Positions 40,952 to 49,642 of a stretch of 64,000 bases of DNA are shown one piece after another (the stretch's first letter is position 1; each line of letters opens with the position of its first letter). Below the pieces are notes generated by a model. The model ran no database searches. It saw nothing but the letters and a program-made list of their open reading frames with translations, and was not told the DNA's origin. The DNA lies in assembly GCF_001294335.1 (NCBI RefSeq), contig NZ_LGKG01000207.1, positions 124,001 through 188,000 on the forward strand, given 5' to 3'. The position numbers and the translations under genes were made by a program. The DNA is from Streptomyces chattanoogensis. Its GTDB lineage: Bacteria; Actinomycetota; Actinomycetes; Streptomycetales; Streptomycetaceae.

Positions 40952-41902
40952 ATGCGCACCCACCACACCGGCCCCGAGTACCTGGTGCAGACGGCTGCCA
41001 TGGCCCGGCGGTTCTATCTCGAAGGCAAATCCAAGATGGAGATCGCCGAGGAATTCGGCATCAGCCGGTTCAAGGTGGCCCGGACGCTGGAGTCCGCCCT
41101 TCGCGAGGGCCTGATACGGCTGGAGATACGCCTGCCCGCCGAACTCGACGCCGGTCTCTCCGACGCCCTGCGCACGCGGTACGGCCTGCGCCACTGCATC
41201 GTCATCGACTCACGGCAAGAGGTCCCGGACGATACGGCGCAGGCCACCCGCCGCCTCGGCGCCGTCGCCGCCGACCTGCTCGCCGAGATCGTCACCGAGA
41301 ACGATGTCCTGGGGATGGTCTGGGGCCCCGAGATCGAGGCCCTCGGCCTCGAACTGACCACCCTCGCACGATGCACGGTGGTCCAACTGTGCGGAGTGAC
41401 CCCCCTGCGCCCCGTCAACACCCACGCCGTGGAGGCGGTCCGCCGGGCCGCCACCATTTCCCGGGGCGCCGTCTACCCCATCTACGCCCCCCTCCTTCTG
41501 CCCGATGCCACGGCGGCCCGGATGCTGCGCGAGCAACCCGGCATCGTCGACGCGGTCGGCCACTTCAGCCAGGTGACCAAGGCCGTCGTCACCGTCGGCG
41601 GCTGGGGTCCCGGGCTCTCCACCATCTATGACGCGCTCAGTGAAGCCGAGCGAGAGGACTACCGGCGCCGGGGAGTGTGCGCCGAGGTCGTCGGCCAACT
41701 GCTCGACGCGGAGGGGAACGTCATCGCCCCCGAACTCACCGAACGGGTCATCGCCGTCAGCTTCGAGGAACTGCGCAAGATGCCCGAGGTGATTCTTCTG
41801 GCCGACGGCACCCAACGGGCGACGGCGGCCTCCGCGGCGATGAAAACCGGCCTCTTCAACGGCGTTGTCACCGACGCCGGGGTGGCCGCGAGCCTACTCT
41901 GA
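40952..41902 (+). CDS. SorC/DeoR-type sugar-binding transcriptional regulator
   Basis: 316 residues. A short N-terminal helix-turn-helix (ARRFYLEGKSKMEIAEEFG and SRFKVARTLESA, about 17-50) is followed by the SorC sugar-binding domain (VLGMVWGPEIEAL, VTVGGWGPGLSTIYDAL, GVVTDAGVA). Such proteins respond to phosphorylated sugars. It has its own strong promoter with an operator of 6-7-6 form and stands directly upstream of an ABC sugar importer, whose genes it presumably controls. Confidence 0.88.
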   Translation: MRTHHTGPEYLVQTAAMARRFYLEGKSKMEIAEEFGISRFKVARTLESALREGLIRLEIRLPAELDAGLSDALRTRYGLRHCIVIDSRQEVPDDTAQATRRLGAVAADLLAEIVTENDVLGMVWGPEIEALGLELTTLARCTVVQLCGVTPLRPVNTHAVEAVRRAATISRGAVYPIYAPLLLPDATAARMLREQPGIVDAVGHFSQVTKAVVTVGGWGPGLSTIYDALSEAEREDYRRRGVCAEVVGQLLDAEGNVIAPELTERVIAVSFEELRKMPEVILLADGTQRATAASAAMKTGLFNGVVTDAGVAASLL

Positions 41903-41978
41903 CGAGTTCTGTGCTCCATTGGGGGGAGCGCGGAGGGAATAGGGCATTCTTGCCGCGGGCCGGTGAAAGGTGCCAGCC

Positions 41979-43367
41979 GTGAGAGCACCACGCCGTGGAA
42001 AGACCGGACGGGTCCGCCCCGGCCGCGCGGTCCGGCGCACTGCCGTGGCCCTGGCTGTCGTCGTGGCGGCCACCGGCTGCTACCGGGGTGCCGGCGACGT
42101 CGGCAACACCGGCAGGAACACCATCAATGTGCTGATGGTGAACAATCCGCAGATGGTGGATCTGCAGCGGCTGACCGCCGAGCACTTCACCAAGCAGACC
42201 GGCGTCAAGGTGAATTTCACCGTGCTGCCGGAGGACGATCTGCGCGACAAGATGAGCCAGGACTTCTCCAGCCAGGCCGGGCAGTACGACGTGGCGAGCC
42301 TGAGCAACTACGAGACGCCGATCTATGCCCGTAACGGCTGGCTGACCGAGCTGGGCACCCGTGCCGCCAAGGACCGCGCATTCGACCAGGGCGACATCCT
42401 TGCCCCGGTCCGCTCCTCCCTCACGGCCGCCGACGGCAAGATCTACGCGGAACCGTTCTACGGCGAGTCGTCATTCCTGATGTACCGCAAGGACCTGTTC
42501 AAGGCGGCGGGGCTGACCATGCCGGCCCGCCCCACCTGGCACCAGGTCGCCGCGATGGCGGCGGAGCTGGACGGCTTCCGCAAGGGCATGAAGGGGATCT
42601 GCCTGCGCGGCCAGCCCGGCTGGGGCCAGCTGATCGCCCCCCTGACGACCGTGGTGAACACCTTCGGCGGGACGTGGTTCACCAAGGACTGGCGGGCGCG
42701 GGTCGACGGTCCCGGGTTCACCCGGGCCACCCGGTTCTACGTCGGCCTGGTCCGCAAGCACGGTGAGGCGGGCGCCCCCCAGGCGGGTTACACGGAGTGC
42801 CTCAACGACATGGAACAGGGCAGGGTCGCGATGTGGTACGACGCGACGGCCGGCGCCGGTTCGCTGGAGAGCGGCGATTCCAAGGTCAAGGGAAAGGTCG
42901 GCTACGCACCGGCGCCCGTCGTGCGCACCCCCGGTTCGGGCTGGCTGTACACCTGGGCGTGGGGCCTGCAGAAGGCGAGTACCCACCAGGACGCGGCCTG
43001 GAAGTTCATCCGCTGGGCGTCGAGTGCGTCGTACGAGCGGCTGGCGGGCCGCGAACTGGGCTGGTCGAGGGTGCCCGGCGGCAAACGGGCCTCGCTCTAC
43101 CGCAACCCGCAGTACACCGCGGCGGCCAGGGCCTTCGCCGGACCGACCGAGCGGGCGATCAACTCGGCCCGGCCCGACGACCCGGGGATCCAGCCCCGCC
43201 CCGTGCCCGGCATCCAGTTCGTGGACATCCCCGAGTTCGCCGACCTGGGCACCAAGGTCTCCCACGAGATCAGCTCGGCCATCGCCGGGCAGCAGAGCGT
43301 GACCACCGCACTGCGTCACAGCCAGCGACTGGCCGAGGAGGTGGCCCGTGTCTACGCGAGCCGCTGA
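41979..43367 (+). CDS. ABC transporter sugar-binding lipoprotein
   Basis: 462 residues. The signal peptide with lipobox (VVAATGC, Cys near 30) anchors the protein outside the membrane, and the mature part is a family 1 extracellular solute-binding protein (VLMVNNPQMVDLQRL, GESSFLMYRKDLFKAAGL). It captures a sugar or polyol for import. GTG 41979 has GAAAGG 8 bases upstream; an in-frame GTG at 41970 is a longer option. The permease gene overlaps its end by 20 bases. The downstream permeases are damaged, so import may not work. Confidence 0.88.
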   Translation: MRAPRRGKTGRVRPGRAVRRTAVALAVVVAATGCYRGAGDVGNTGRNTINVLMVNNPQMVDLQRLTAEHFTKQTGVKVNFTVLPEDDLRDKMSQDFSSQAGQYDVASLSNYETPIYARNGWLTELGTRAAKDRAFDQGDILAPVRSSLTAADGKIYAEPFYGESSFLMYRKDLFKAAGLTMPARPTWHQVAAMAAELDGFRKGMKGICLRGQPGWGQLIAPLTTVVNTFGGTWFTKDWRARVDGPGFTRATRFYVGLVRKHGEAGAPQAGYTECLNDMEQGRVAMWYDATAGAGSLESGDSKVKGKVGYAPAPVVRTPGSGWLYTWAWGLQKASTHQDAAWKFIRWASSASYERLAGRELGWSRVPGGKRASLYRNPQYTAAARAFAGPTERAINSARPDDPGIQPRPVPGIQFVDIPEFADLGTKVSHEISSAIAGQQSVTTALRHSQRLAEEVARVYASR

Positions 43368-44170
43368 CGCCTCGTCACCCGGCCCGGACCGCGCCGCTCC
43401 CGCCCGCGGCCGCACCACCGCGGACCGGGCCAGAGCGCATGCCCGCCGGGCACCCCTCCTTCCCGCCCTCGCCTTCCTCATCATCGTCACCCAACTCCCG
43501 TTCGTGGCAACGGTGGTGATCTCGTTCCTCCGCTGGAACGCCCTCGCACCCCAGAACCGCGGAGTCGCCGGCTTCGCCAACTACCGGGCCGTCTTCACCG
43601 ACCCCGCACTGCGCAGCTCGGTGTGGACCACGATCGTGCTGACCGTGACCGTGGTGCTGGTCAGCCTGCTGCTCGGGCTGGGGCTCGCCCTGCTGCTCGA
43701 CCGGAGCTTCCGCGGCCGCGGCATCGTACGGACCCTCCTCATCACGCCGTTCCTCGTCGTACCGGTCGCCGCCGCACTGCTGTGGAAACACGCCTTCTTC
43801 AATGCGTCCTACGGCTTCCTCAACGGCGTGCTGACGTGGCTGTGGAGCCTGTTCGGCAGCGCCGGTCCGCCGCAGCCCGACTGGCTGACCAGCACCCCGC
43901 TCGCCGCCGTCGAGGTGGCACTGATCTGGCAGTGGACGCCGTTCATGATGCTGATCCTGCTCGCAGGACTGCAGAGCCGGCCGGCCGATGTCGTCGAGGC
44001 CGCCCTGGTGGACGGCGCCTCGCCCTTCCACATCTTCCGCTATCTGACCCTGCCGCATCTGCGCCGCTACCTGGAGCTGGCCGCGCTGCTCGGGACGGTC
44101 TACGTCGTCCAGAACTTCGACGCGGTGTTCACCATCACCTCCGGCGGCCTGGGCACCGCCAACCTCCCGC
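43348..44170 (+). pseudogene. ABC sugar permease 1, 3' truncated by deletion
   Basis: GTG 43348 overlaps the binding-protein gene, with GAGGAGG upstream. The first 274 codons are a normal MalF/UgpA-like inner-membrane permease (TM helices, then the ATPase-contact EAA loop EAALVDGASPFHIFRYLTLPHL), up to ITSGGLGTANLP. At 44164-44171 the sequence jumps to the interior of the second permease, in another frame, so the last helix (about 35 residues) is lost and the ribosome runs out of frame to about 44319. A deletion is the simplest explanation. Confidence 0.8.
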
Positions 44171-44921
44171 CTGGATGGTGCTCACGTCCTTCCACAGCGA
44201 GACGGACGCGGCAACCAACCCGCCCAGCCTCGGCGCTCCCCTCACCCTGCACGGCTACCGGGAATTCTTCGGCGCGGAGTCCGGCGCCAGTCCCTGGCCG
44301 CCGCTCATCAATTCGGTGACCGCATCGGTGGTCTCCACGCTTCTGGTCCTGCTCGTCTCCGTCCCCGCCGCCTATGCCCTGTCCATCAAGCCGGTACGGA
44401 AATGGCGCGACGTCCTCTTTTTCTTTCTCTCCACCAAGATGCTGCCGCTGGTGGCCGGGCTGCTCCCGGTCTATCTCGTCGCTCAGCACACTCATTTGCT
44501 CGACAACATCTGGCTGCTGGTCATCCTCTACACCTCGATGAATCTCCCGATCGCGGTATGGATGATGCGCTCCTTTCTCGCCGAGATCCCGGTGGAGATC
44601 CTCGAGGCCGCCGAGATCGACGGCGCGGGCCTGACCACGACCCTGACCCGGATCGTCGCGCCGGTCGCCCTGCCCGGCATCGCCGCCACCGCCCTGATCG
44701 CCTTCATCTTCAGCTGGAACGAGCTGCTGTTCGCCCGGGTCCTGACCGGCGTCGTCGCCGGCACCGCGCCGGTGTTCCTGACCGGCTTCGTCACCAGCCA
44801 GGGCCTGTTCCTGGCCAAGGTGTGCGCCGCCGCCACCGTCATCTCCCTCCCCGTGATCGCTGCCGGATTCGCCGCCCAGGACAAACTCGTCCAGGGCCTG
44901 TCGCTCGGCGCCGTCAAATAA
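44169..44921 (+). pseudogene. ABC sugar permease 2, 5' truncated by the same deletion
   Basis: From AWMVLTSFHSE onward the frame is a normal MalG-type permease with the EAA loop (EILEAAEIDGAGLTTTLTRIVAPVALP) and a usual C-terminus (LVQGLSLGAVK), about 250 residues. The start, first cytoplasmic residues and first transmembrane helix are missing, because the sequence to the left belongs to permease 1. No ribosome site precedes the first ATG (44175). No ATPase gene follows; such importers often borrow a shared one. Confidence 0.8.
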
Positions 44922-44956
44922 CCCCGCACCGTCACACCCGGCCCGCCTAAATGCTC

Positions 44957-44979
44957 ACCTGAGCGCTATTCGCTCAGGT
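44957..44979. promoter_or_regulatory. SorC-type operator copy 2
   Basis: Palindrome with 8-bp arms ACCTGAGC and GCTCAGGT around 7 bases. Its core CTGAGC-N7-GCTCAG has the same spacing as the operator before the SorC-type regulator. It lies 36 bases after the permease stop and 24 bases upstream of a TTGACA box. Confidence 0.75.
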
Positions 44980-45002
44980 TTCAAAAGGCCGCCGTCAACC
45001 TC

Positions 45003-45067
45003 TTGACACCACTTCTGACGGATCTTTAATGGAGGAGCAATTGCATATATGAGCTGTTAGTGCTCAT
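45003..45067 (+). promoter_or_regulatory. Second TTGACA-N16-TTTAAT promoter with SorC-type operator copy 3
   Basis: TTGACA at 45003-45008, TTTAAT at 45025-45030, then TATGAGC-N7-GCTCATA with core at 45049-45067. It repeats the arrangement at 40849-40910, including the GGA-rich stretch after TTTAAT. It directs transcription to the right, toward the RsbW-like gene at 45132. Confidence 0.75.
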
Positions 45068-45131
45068 ACGAGCAAAAGGCAATTGCGGCCGTGCCGATCG
45101 GACGGCTCGGCTTGCTTGAAGGGTTGATCAC

Positions 45132-45617
45132 ATGACTGCTGTGGCTGAATTCGCCATCCCCTGTGATGCCGAACTGACGTCTGTCTCGCTCGCGTTGCCG
45201 GCAGTCCTGCCCTCCGCCCGGCGGGCGCGGGCCTTCACCGCACGGGCACTGCGGCTGTGGGGGGAGCGCGAAGAACTCGTCGACGCCGCCGTACTGATCG
45301 TCTGCGAGCTGGCCACGAACGCCATTCGCCACGGAGCCCGGTCGTCGGACGGATACGGGCGCGAGCGGGCATCCGATTCCACGATCACCCTCAAGCTGGC
45401 GTGGGAAGCCGAGGCGCTGCACATCGAGGTGCACGACGGGTCCGCAACACTGCCCGTCCAGCGCACCGCCGGCCAGGACGAGGACTGCGGACGCGGGATG
45501 CTGATCATCACCACGCTCGCCGAGTCCTGGACATGCGGCCCGGCCCCCGAAGGCGGCAAGTGGGTCCGCGCGACACTCTCGCGCGTCACCGGCCCCGCCG
45601 GCCTCCGAGCGGCGTGA
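45132..45617 (+). CDS. RsbW-like ATP-binding (HATPase_c) regulatory protein
   Basis: 161 residues. Histidine-kinase-type ATPase fold of the anti-sigma factor family: N-box IVCELATNAIRHGA, then LHIEVHDGSATLP and the G-box GRGMLIITTLAESW. It is typical of the many small ATP-binding proteins of Streptomyces that bind sigma or anti-anti-sigma factors. ATG 45132 has GAAGGG upstream. It sits behind a promoter and operator resembling those of the sugar regulator, so its expression may follow polyol availability. Confidence 0.85.
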   Translation: MTAVAEFAIPCDAELTSVSLALPAVLPSARRARAFTARALRLWGEREELVDAAVLIVCELATNAIRHGARSSDGYGRERASDSTITLKLAWEAEALHIEVHDGSATLPVQRTAGQDEDCGRGMLIITTLAESWTCGPAPEGGKWVRATLSRVTGPAGLRAA

Positions 45618-45746
45618 CGGTCCATCCGTCCGCCATCTCACCCGTCGCGATGACTACTTAGCCCACCTGGCCCCAGGTGAGGACGACGATGACGGTGTCT
45701 GCGGTCCGCGTCCGCCATGCTTCCCTCTCATGATGGAGGTGCTCAC

Positions 45747-46751
45747 GTGATGGCTGGAGACCGACAGCACAACGCCCACTCCCGAGCAGGTGCACCACGG
45801 CGGCGGGTGCTTGCCGCCGCCCTGGCTCCCATGCTGGCCGGGGCGCCGACCCCCGCGCACGCCCTTGCCACCGGAACGGTCCGTACTAGAAGCAGCGGAC
45901 TGGCGACACCGGTGCCGACCACTCTGTCGGACTGGACCGGCGTGGCCAACACGCTCGGCCGGACCGGCGACATGAAGCGGAACGTGATGTACCACACCGG
46001 CTTCCCCCGCCGGGACCTGCAGGTGATCTCCCACGGCGTCATCGTCAAACCGGCGCTCGCTCTCGGCTCGCATGTGTCCTTCGTCCGTTACTCCGACGGC
46101 AGCACGCTGGCGATGGGCGATGTGGTGGTCACCGAGCAGGAGCTGCAGTCCTTCAGCGATGCCCTGCACGAGCACGACATCCAGCAGACCGCGATCCACA
46201 AACACCTCCTCTCCCAGACTCCCGACATCTGGTGGATCCACGTCCACGCGCACGGATACGACACGGCGGCCCTGGCCCGCGGGGTGCGCGCGGCGCTCGA
46301 CCGCACCAGCACCCCGCCCGAGATGCCGGTCTCGCCGGCCCCTTCACAGTCCGTCGACCTGGACACCGGCGGCATCGACACCGCGATGGGCGTCAGGGGC
46401 TCCGTCGACGACGGGATCTACAAGTCCGTCTTCGTCCGCCGCGAGACCATCACCGACGGCCAGGTGGTGCTTCCCCCGGGCCTGGGATCGACCAGTGCAT
46501 TCAACTTCCAGCCGCTGGGCGGCGGCCGGGCCGCGATCAACGGCGACTGCGCCATGATCGCTTCGGAAGTCCAGGACGTCCTGAAGGCCCTACGGCGCGC
46601 CGGGGCCGAGCTCGTCGAGCTGCACAACCACGGCCTGACGGACGAACCCCGCCTGTTCTTCACCCACTTCTGGGTGGTCGGCGACGGCGCGAGACTCGCC
46701 CGCGCCCTGCGTCCCGCGGTGGCCGCCACCAACGTCGTGCCGGCCGGCTGA
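45747..46751 (+). CDS. Secreted DUF1259 (LppY/LpqO-like) protein
   Basis: 334 residues with a Tat-like export signal (RRRVLAAALAPMLAGAPTPAHA). The mature part carries two copies of the DUF1259 pattern: DWTGVANTLGRTGDMKRNVMYHT and the later DTAMGVRGSVDDGIYKSVF. It ends with ELVELHNHGLTDEPRLFF and THFWVVGD. Biochemical role is unknown; mycobacterial relatives are cell-surface lipoproteins. GTG 45747 has GGAGG 7 bases upstream; ATG 45750 is equivalent. It is followed by a very strong hairpin. Confidence 0.85.
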   Translation: MMAGDRQHNAHSRAGAPRRRVLAAALAPMLAGAPTPAHALATGTVRTRSSGLATPVPTTLSDWTGVANTLGRTGDMKRNVMYHTGFPRRDLQVISHGVIVKPALALGSHVSFVRYSDGSTLAMGDVVVTEQELQSFSDALHEHDIQQTAIHKHLLSQTPDIWWIHVHAHGYDTAALARGVRAALDRTSTPPEMPVSPAPSQSVDLDTGGIDTAMGVRGSVDDGIYKSVFVRRETITDGQVVLPPGLGSTSAFNFQPLGGGRAAINGDCAMIASEVQDVLKALRRAGAELVELHNHGLTDEPRLFFTHFWVVGDGARLARALRPAVAATNVVPAG

Positions 46752-46765
46752 CCGGCCGGCACGAC
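46734..46765. terminator. Bidirectional terminator between DUF1259 and glycosyltransferase genes
   Basis: Perfect 14-bp stem, arms GTCGTGCCGGCCGG (46734-46747) and its complement (46752-46765), with the loop CTGA. The DUF1259 stop codon lies in the loop. It serves two convergent genes. Confidence 0.85.
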
Positions 46766-46780
46766 GTCAGGAGCCGTTCG

Positions 46781-47953
46781 TCAGCGGAGGTACTCCTCGA
46801 TCACCTCCGCGCCGCGAGCGGCTCCGCCGCTTCCCCTGACGACCTTGCGCATCCGGTCGAGGTTGGCGCGCACCATGCCGTCGGAGGCGACCCGGGCGAC
46901 GGCGGCACGCAACGACTCGGCGGTCACCGTGGCGGCGTCCAACTGCTCACCGAGCCCCAGTTCCCGCACCCGCCCGGCGTTGGCGGCCTGCTCCGGCATC
47001 TGCGGCACGGCAATCAGCCCGACCCCGTAATACAGGGCCTCCATCGTGGAGTTCATGCCGGTGTGGGAGACGAAAGCAGTGGCCTTCTGCAGTACGGCCG
47101 GCTGCGGAAAGCTCGGTCGGACGTCGAAGTTGCACGGGATTTCCCCGAGCAACGACGGGTCCAGACCTCCTACGGTCATGGCCACCTGATATGGCCCGTC
47201 ACGGAAGGCCTCGATGCAGGTGCGGTAGAACTCGGGCCGGTTGTTGAAGACCGTCCCCAGCGAAATGAACAGCACGGGGGCATCAGGGTCGGCCGGCGAC
47301 CATGTTTCGGCATGCTCCCGGCTGCCCAACGAGGGGCCTATGAAGTGGAAGGTCTCGTCGAAGGTGTCCACCGCGGGCTGGAACTCCCTGGGTATGAACA
47401 CGAGGTTCAGCTTCTCGGGCACGTCCAGGATGTTCGCGGGGTCGAGCGCGACACCCTGTTCGGCGGAGAATTCCGCGCAGCTTTCGGCCAGTAGGGCCAT
47501 CAGGGGATTTTCGTCGCCCAGTCCGTCCATGAACTGGGTGAACAGCGAATACGACTCGTTGGAGGCGATGTTCGGAATGCACCGGACGGCGGGCAGGTCC
47601 AGCTGCCGGGCGAGGACCGGGACCAGCCAGCTCATCGCGTCGTAACAGATCGCGTCCGGCTCTTCGGTGACGCAGTGCTCGCGCAGGACCGGGTAGGCCA
47701 TGCGCAGTGCCCCGAACATGAAGCGGACGAAGATTCCGAAGTGTTCGGGACGGAACTCACTTGGCATCTCGATCGGTTCCGGCGACGGCAGCTCCACCCA
47801 GTGCGCACCGGCCCTGGTGACCGCCTCGGAGAATTCCGCGGTGGTGGCATAGTCCACCCGGTGCCCTCGCCGTACGAGTTCCTCGACCAGCGGCAGCGTG
47901 GGATTGATGTGCCCGTGCCCCGCTATGGCTACGAATAACAGGTGTTTCCGCAT
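46781..47953 (-). CDS. Macrolide-type glycosyltransferase (MGT, GT1 family)
   Basis: 390 residues, GT-B fold. The N-terminus AIAGHGHINPTLPLVEEL binds the acceptor; the C-terminal half has ISLGTVFNNRP and SHTGMNSTMEALYYGVGL, then MPEQAANA, the sugar-nucleotide site of OleD/MgtA-like enzymes. These transfer glucose from UDP-glucose to macrolides and other hydroxylated compounds and can give resistance. ATG at 47953. No polyketide genes nearby, so likely a detoxifying enzyme of broad range. Confidence 0.9.
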   Translation of the reverse strand: MRKHLLFVAIAGHGHINPTLPLVEELVRRGHRVDYATTAEFSEAVTRAGAHWVELPSPEPIEMPSEFRPEHFGIFVRFMFGALRMAYPVLREHCVTEEPDAICYDAMSWLVPVLARQLDLPAVRCIPNIASNESYSLFTQFMDGLGDENPLMALLAESCAEFSAEQGVALDPANILDVPEKLNLVFIPREFQPAVDTFDETFHFIGPSLGSREHAETWSPADPDAPVLFISLGTVFNNRPEFYRTCIEAFRDGPYQVAMTVGGLDPSLLGEIPCNFDVRPSFPQPAVLQKATAFVSHTGMNSTMEALYYGVGLIAVPQMPEQAANAGRVRELGLGEQLDAATVTAESLRAAVARVASDGMVRANLDRMRKVVRGSGGAARGAEVIEEYLR

Positions 47954-48003
47954 ACCAGGGATCCTACCGAGCCGGGATTTCCGCCCCGCGCTCCCCCCTG
48001 TGC

Positions 48004-48043
48004 GTTGCGGGCCGCACGGGGCGTGCCCCGTACGGCCCGCAAC
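48004..48043 (-). terminator. Hairpin terminator after the mechanosensitive channel gene
   Basis: 19-base arms 48004-48022 and 48025-48043, complementary except for one position. It lies five bases beyond the stop of the MscS gene, read on the minus strand. Confidence 0.8.
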
Positions 48044-48047
48044 TCCC

Positions 48048-49124
48048 CTACGGCATAAGGCCCGACGTACCGCGCTGGTGCGGAATCGCGATCCCGTCCG
48101 ACTGCTGCAGTGCCACGGTCCGCGTCGGCGCGGGAATCCTGATGCCCTCGTCCCGGTACCGCTTGTGCAGGCGCTTGATGAACTCGTGCTTGATCCGGTA
48201 CTGGTCGCTGAATTCGCCGACCCCCAGGATCACCGTGAAGCCGATCCTGGAGTCTCCGAACGTATGGAAACGGACGGCCGGTTCATGGTCGGGGAGGGCA
48301 CCGCTGACGTCGGTCATCACCTCCTTGACGACCTCGAGGGTGACCCGCTCGACGTGCTCGAGATCGCTGTCGTAGCCGACCCCCACCTGCACCAGGATCG
48401 ACAGCTGCTGTTCCGGCCGGGTGAAGTTGGTCATGTTGGTGCCGGACAGCTGGATGTTGGGGATGATCACCAGGTTGTTGGAGAGCTGCCGCACCACGGT
48501 GTTGCGCCAGTTGATGTCGACGACATAGCCCTCCTCTCCGCTGCTGAGCCGGATGTAGTCGCCCGGCTGCACGGTCTTCGAGGCGAGGACGTGGACGCCC
48601 GCGAAGAGGTTGGCGAGGGTGTCCTGCAGCGCCAGGGCCACCGCCAGGCCGCCCACACCCAGCGCGGTGAGCAGCGGCGTGATGGAAATGCCCATGGTCT
48701 GCAGCACGACGAGAACGCCCATCGCCAGCACCACGATGCGCGTGATGTTGGCGAATATGGTGGCCGATCCCGCCACTCCGGATCTGGACTGGGCCAGGGA
48801 CCTCACCAGGCCGGTGATCACTCGCGCTGCGGTGAACGTGACGACCAGGATGAGCAGCACGGTCAGCGTCAGATTGACGTGGTGTCCGACGGTCTCCGTC
48901 AGCGGCAGCGCCGCGGCGGCCGCCGCCAGGCCGCCGCATATCGCCGCCCAGGGCACCACCGACCGCAAGGCGTCCACGATGACGTCGTCCCCGCTCCACC
49001 GTGTCCGGCGCGCATGCTTGGCCAGCCACCGCAAGGCCCCTCGCAACAGCAGGCCGCCCACGACGCCGGCGGCCAGCGCGGCCCCGGCGACGATCAGGTC
49101 ATGCACCGTAAGCACACGGTTCAC
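48048..49124 (-). CDS. MscS-family mechanosensitive ion channel
   Basis: 358 residues. Three or four N-terminal membrane helices (VHDLIVAGAALAAGVVGGLL; a second; a third), then the pore-lining helix ALGVGGLAVALALQDTLAN with its Gly/Ala pattern, the beta domain (VQPGDYIRL, GYVVDINWRNT, IIPNIQL) and the C-terminal alpha/beta cage. It opens on osmotic downshock to release solutes. I chose GTG 49124 with GGGAG upstream; longer in-frame extensions are not protein-like. Confidence 0.9.
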   Translation of the reverse strand: MNRVLTVHDLIVAGAALAAGVVGGLLLRGALRWLAKHARRTRWSGDDVIVDALRSVVPWAAICGGLAAAAAALPLTETVGHHVNLTLTVLLILVVTFTAARVITGLVRSLAQSRSGVAGSATIFANITRIVVLAMGVLVVLQTMGISITPLLTALGVGGLAVALALQDTLANLFAGVHVLASKTVQPGDYIRLSSGEEGYVVDINWRNTVVRQLSNNLVIIPNIQLSGTNMTNFTRPEQQLSILVQVGVGYDSDLEHVERVTLEVVKEVMTDVSGALPDHEPAVRFHTFGDSRIGFTVILGVGEFSDQYRIKHEFIKRLHKRYRDEGIRIPAPTRTVALQQSDGIAIPHQRGTSGLMP

Positions 49125-49392
49125 CGGCCGGCTCCCACTCCCCGGAGAAACGGCTCCGCTGAGCACCGGTTGTGATGTTTCGTCACCTTGCCACCTGCTT
49201 GTCTCTAGGACTGTGAAGGCGCCGGGACGTCCGCGGACGCCCGGCGCGAGCTGCCATCCTGCCGCACAGGGGTGCGACGCCCAGCAGGCGCCCCGGCCAC
49301 CCGGCACGGCCAGGCCACCCGGCCCGGCCCGGGGACAATGCGCGGCTCTACGATGTCCGTTCCCCGCACCGAGGCGAAGGAGAGGACCGCGC

Positions 49393-49623
49393 ATGATGCC
49401 CCCGAAGTGCGACGCCTGCGGACCGTCGGCAACGAGGAAGGGGAACGGCTCCGACGAGTTCACCCTGGTGTACTTCCGCCCGACGGTCGATCACCCCGAC
49501 GACTGGGCCGGCCACCCCGAGAACGCCGTATGGTTCTGCTCCGCACATCTGCCCCTGGCCGAGGGCCTGACCGGCCTCACGGCCCTTGAGGCAATGGGCC
49601 GGATCTCCGCCAGGCTTCCGTGA
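49393..49623 (+). CDS. Small Cys-containing hypothetical protein
   Basis: 76 residues from ATG 49393 with AAGGAGAGG upstream. A CxxC pair at the N-terminus (KCDACG) and a later CSAH could form a zinc-binding site. The middle is acidic and aromatic (EFTLVYFRPTVDHPDDW). No family recognised. It lies between the MscS gene and the RamB-like gene, convergent with the latter by only 19 bases. Confidence 0.65.
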   Translation: MMPPKCDACGPSATRKGNGSDEFTLVYFRPTVDHPDDWAGHPENAVWFCSAHLPLAEGLTGLTALEAMGRISARLP

Positions 49624-49642
49624 GAGGGACCGGGCCGGCGGC

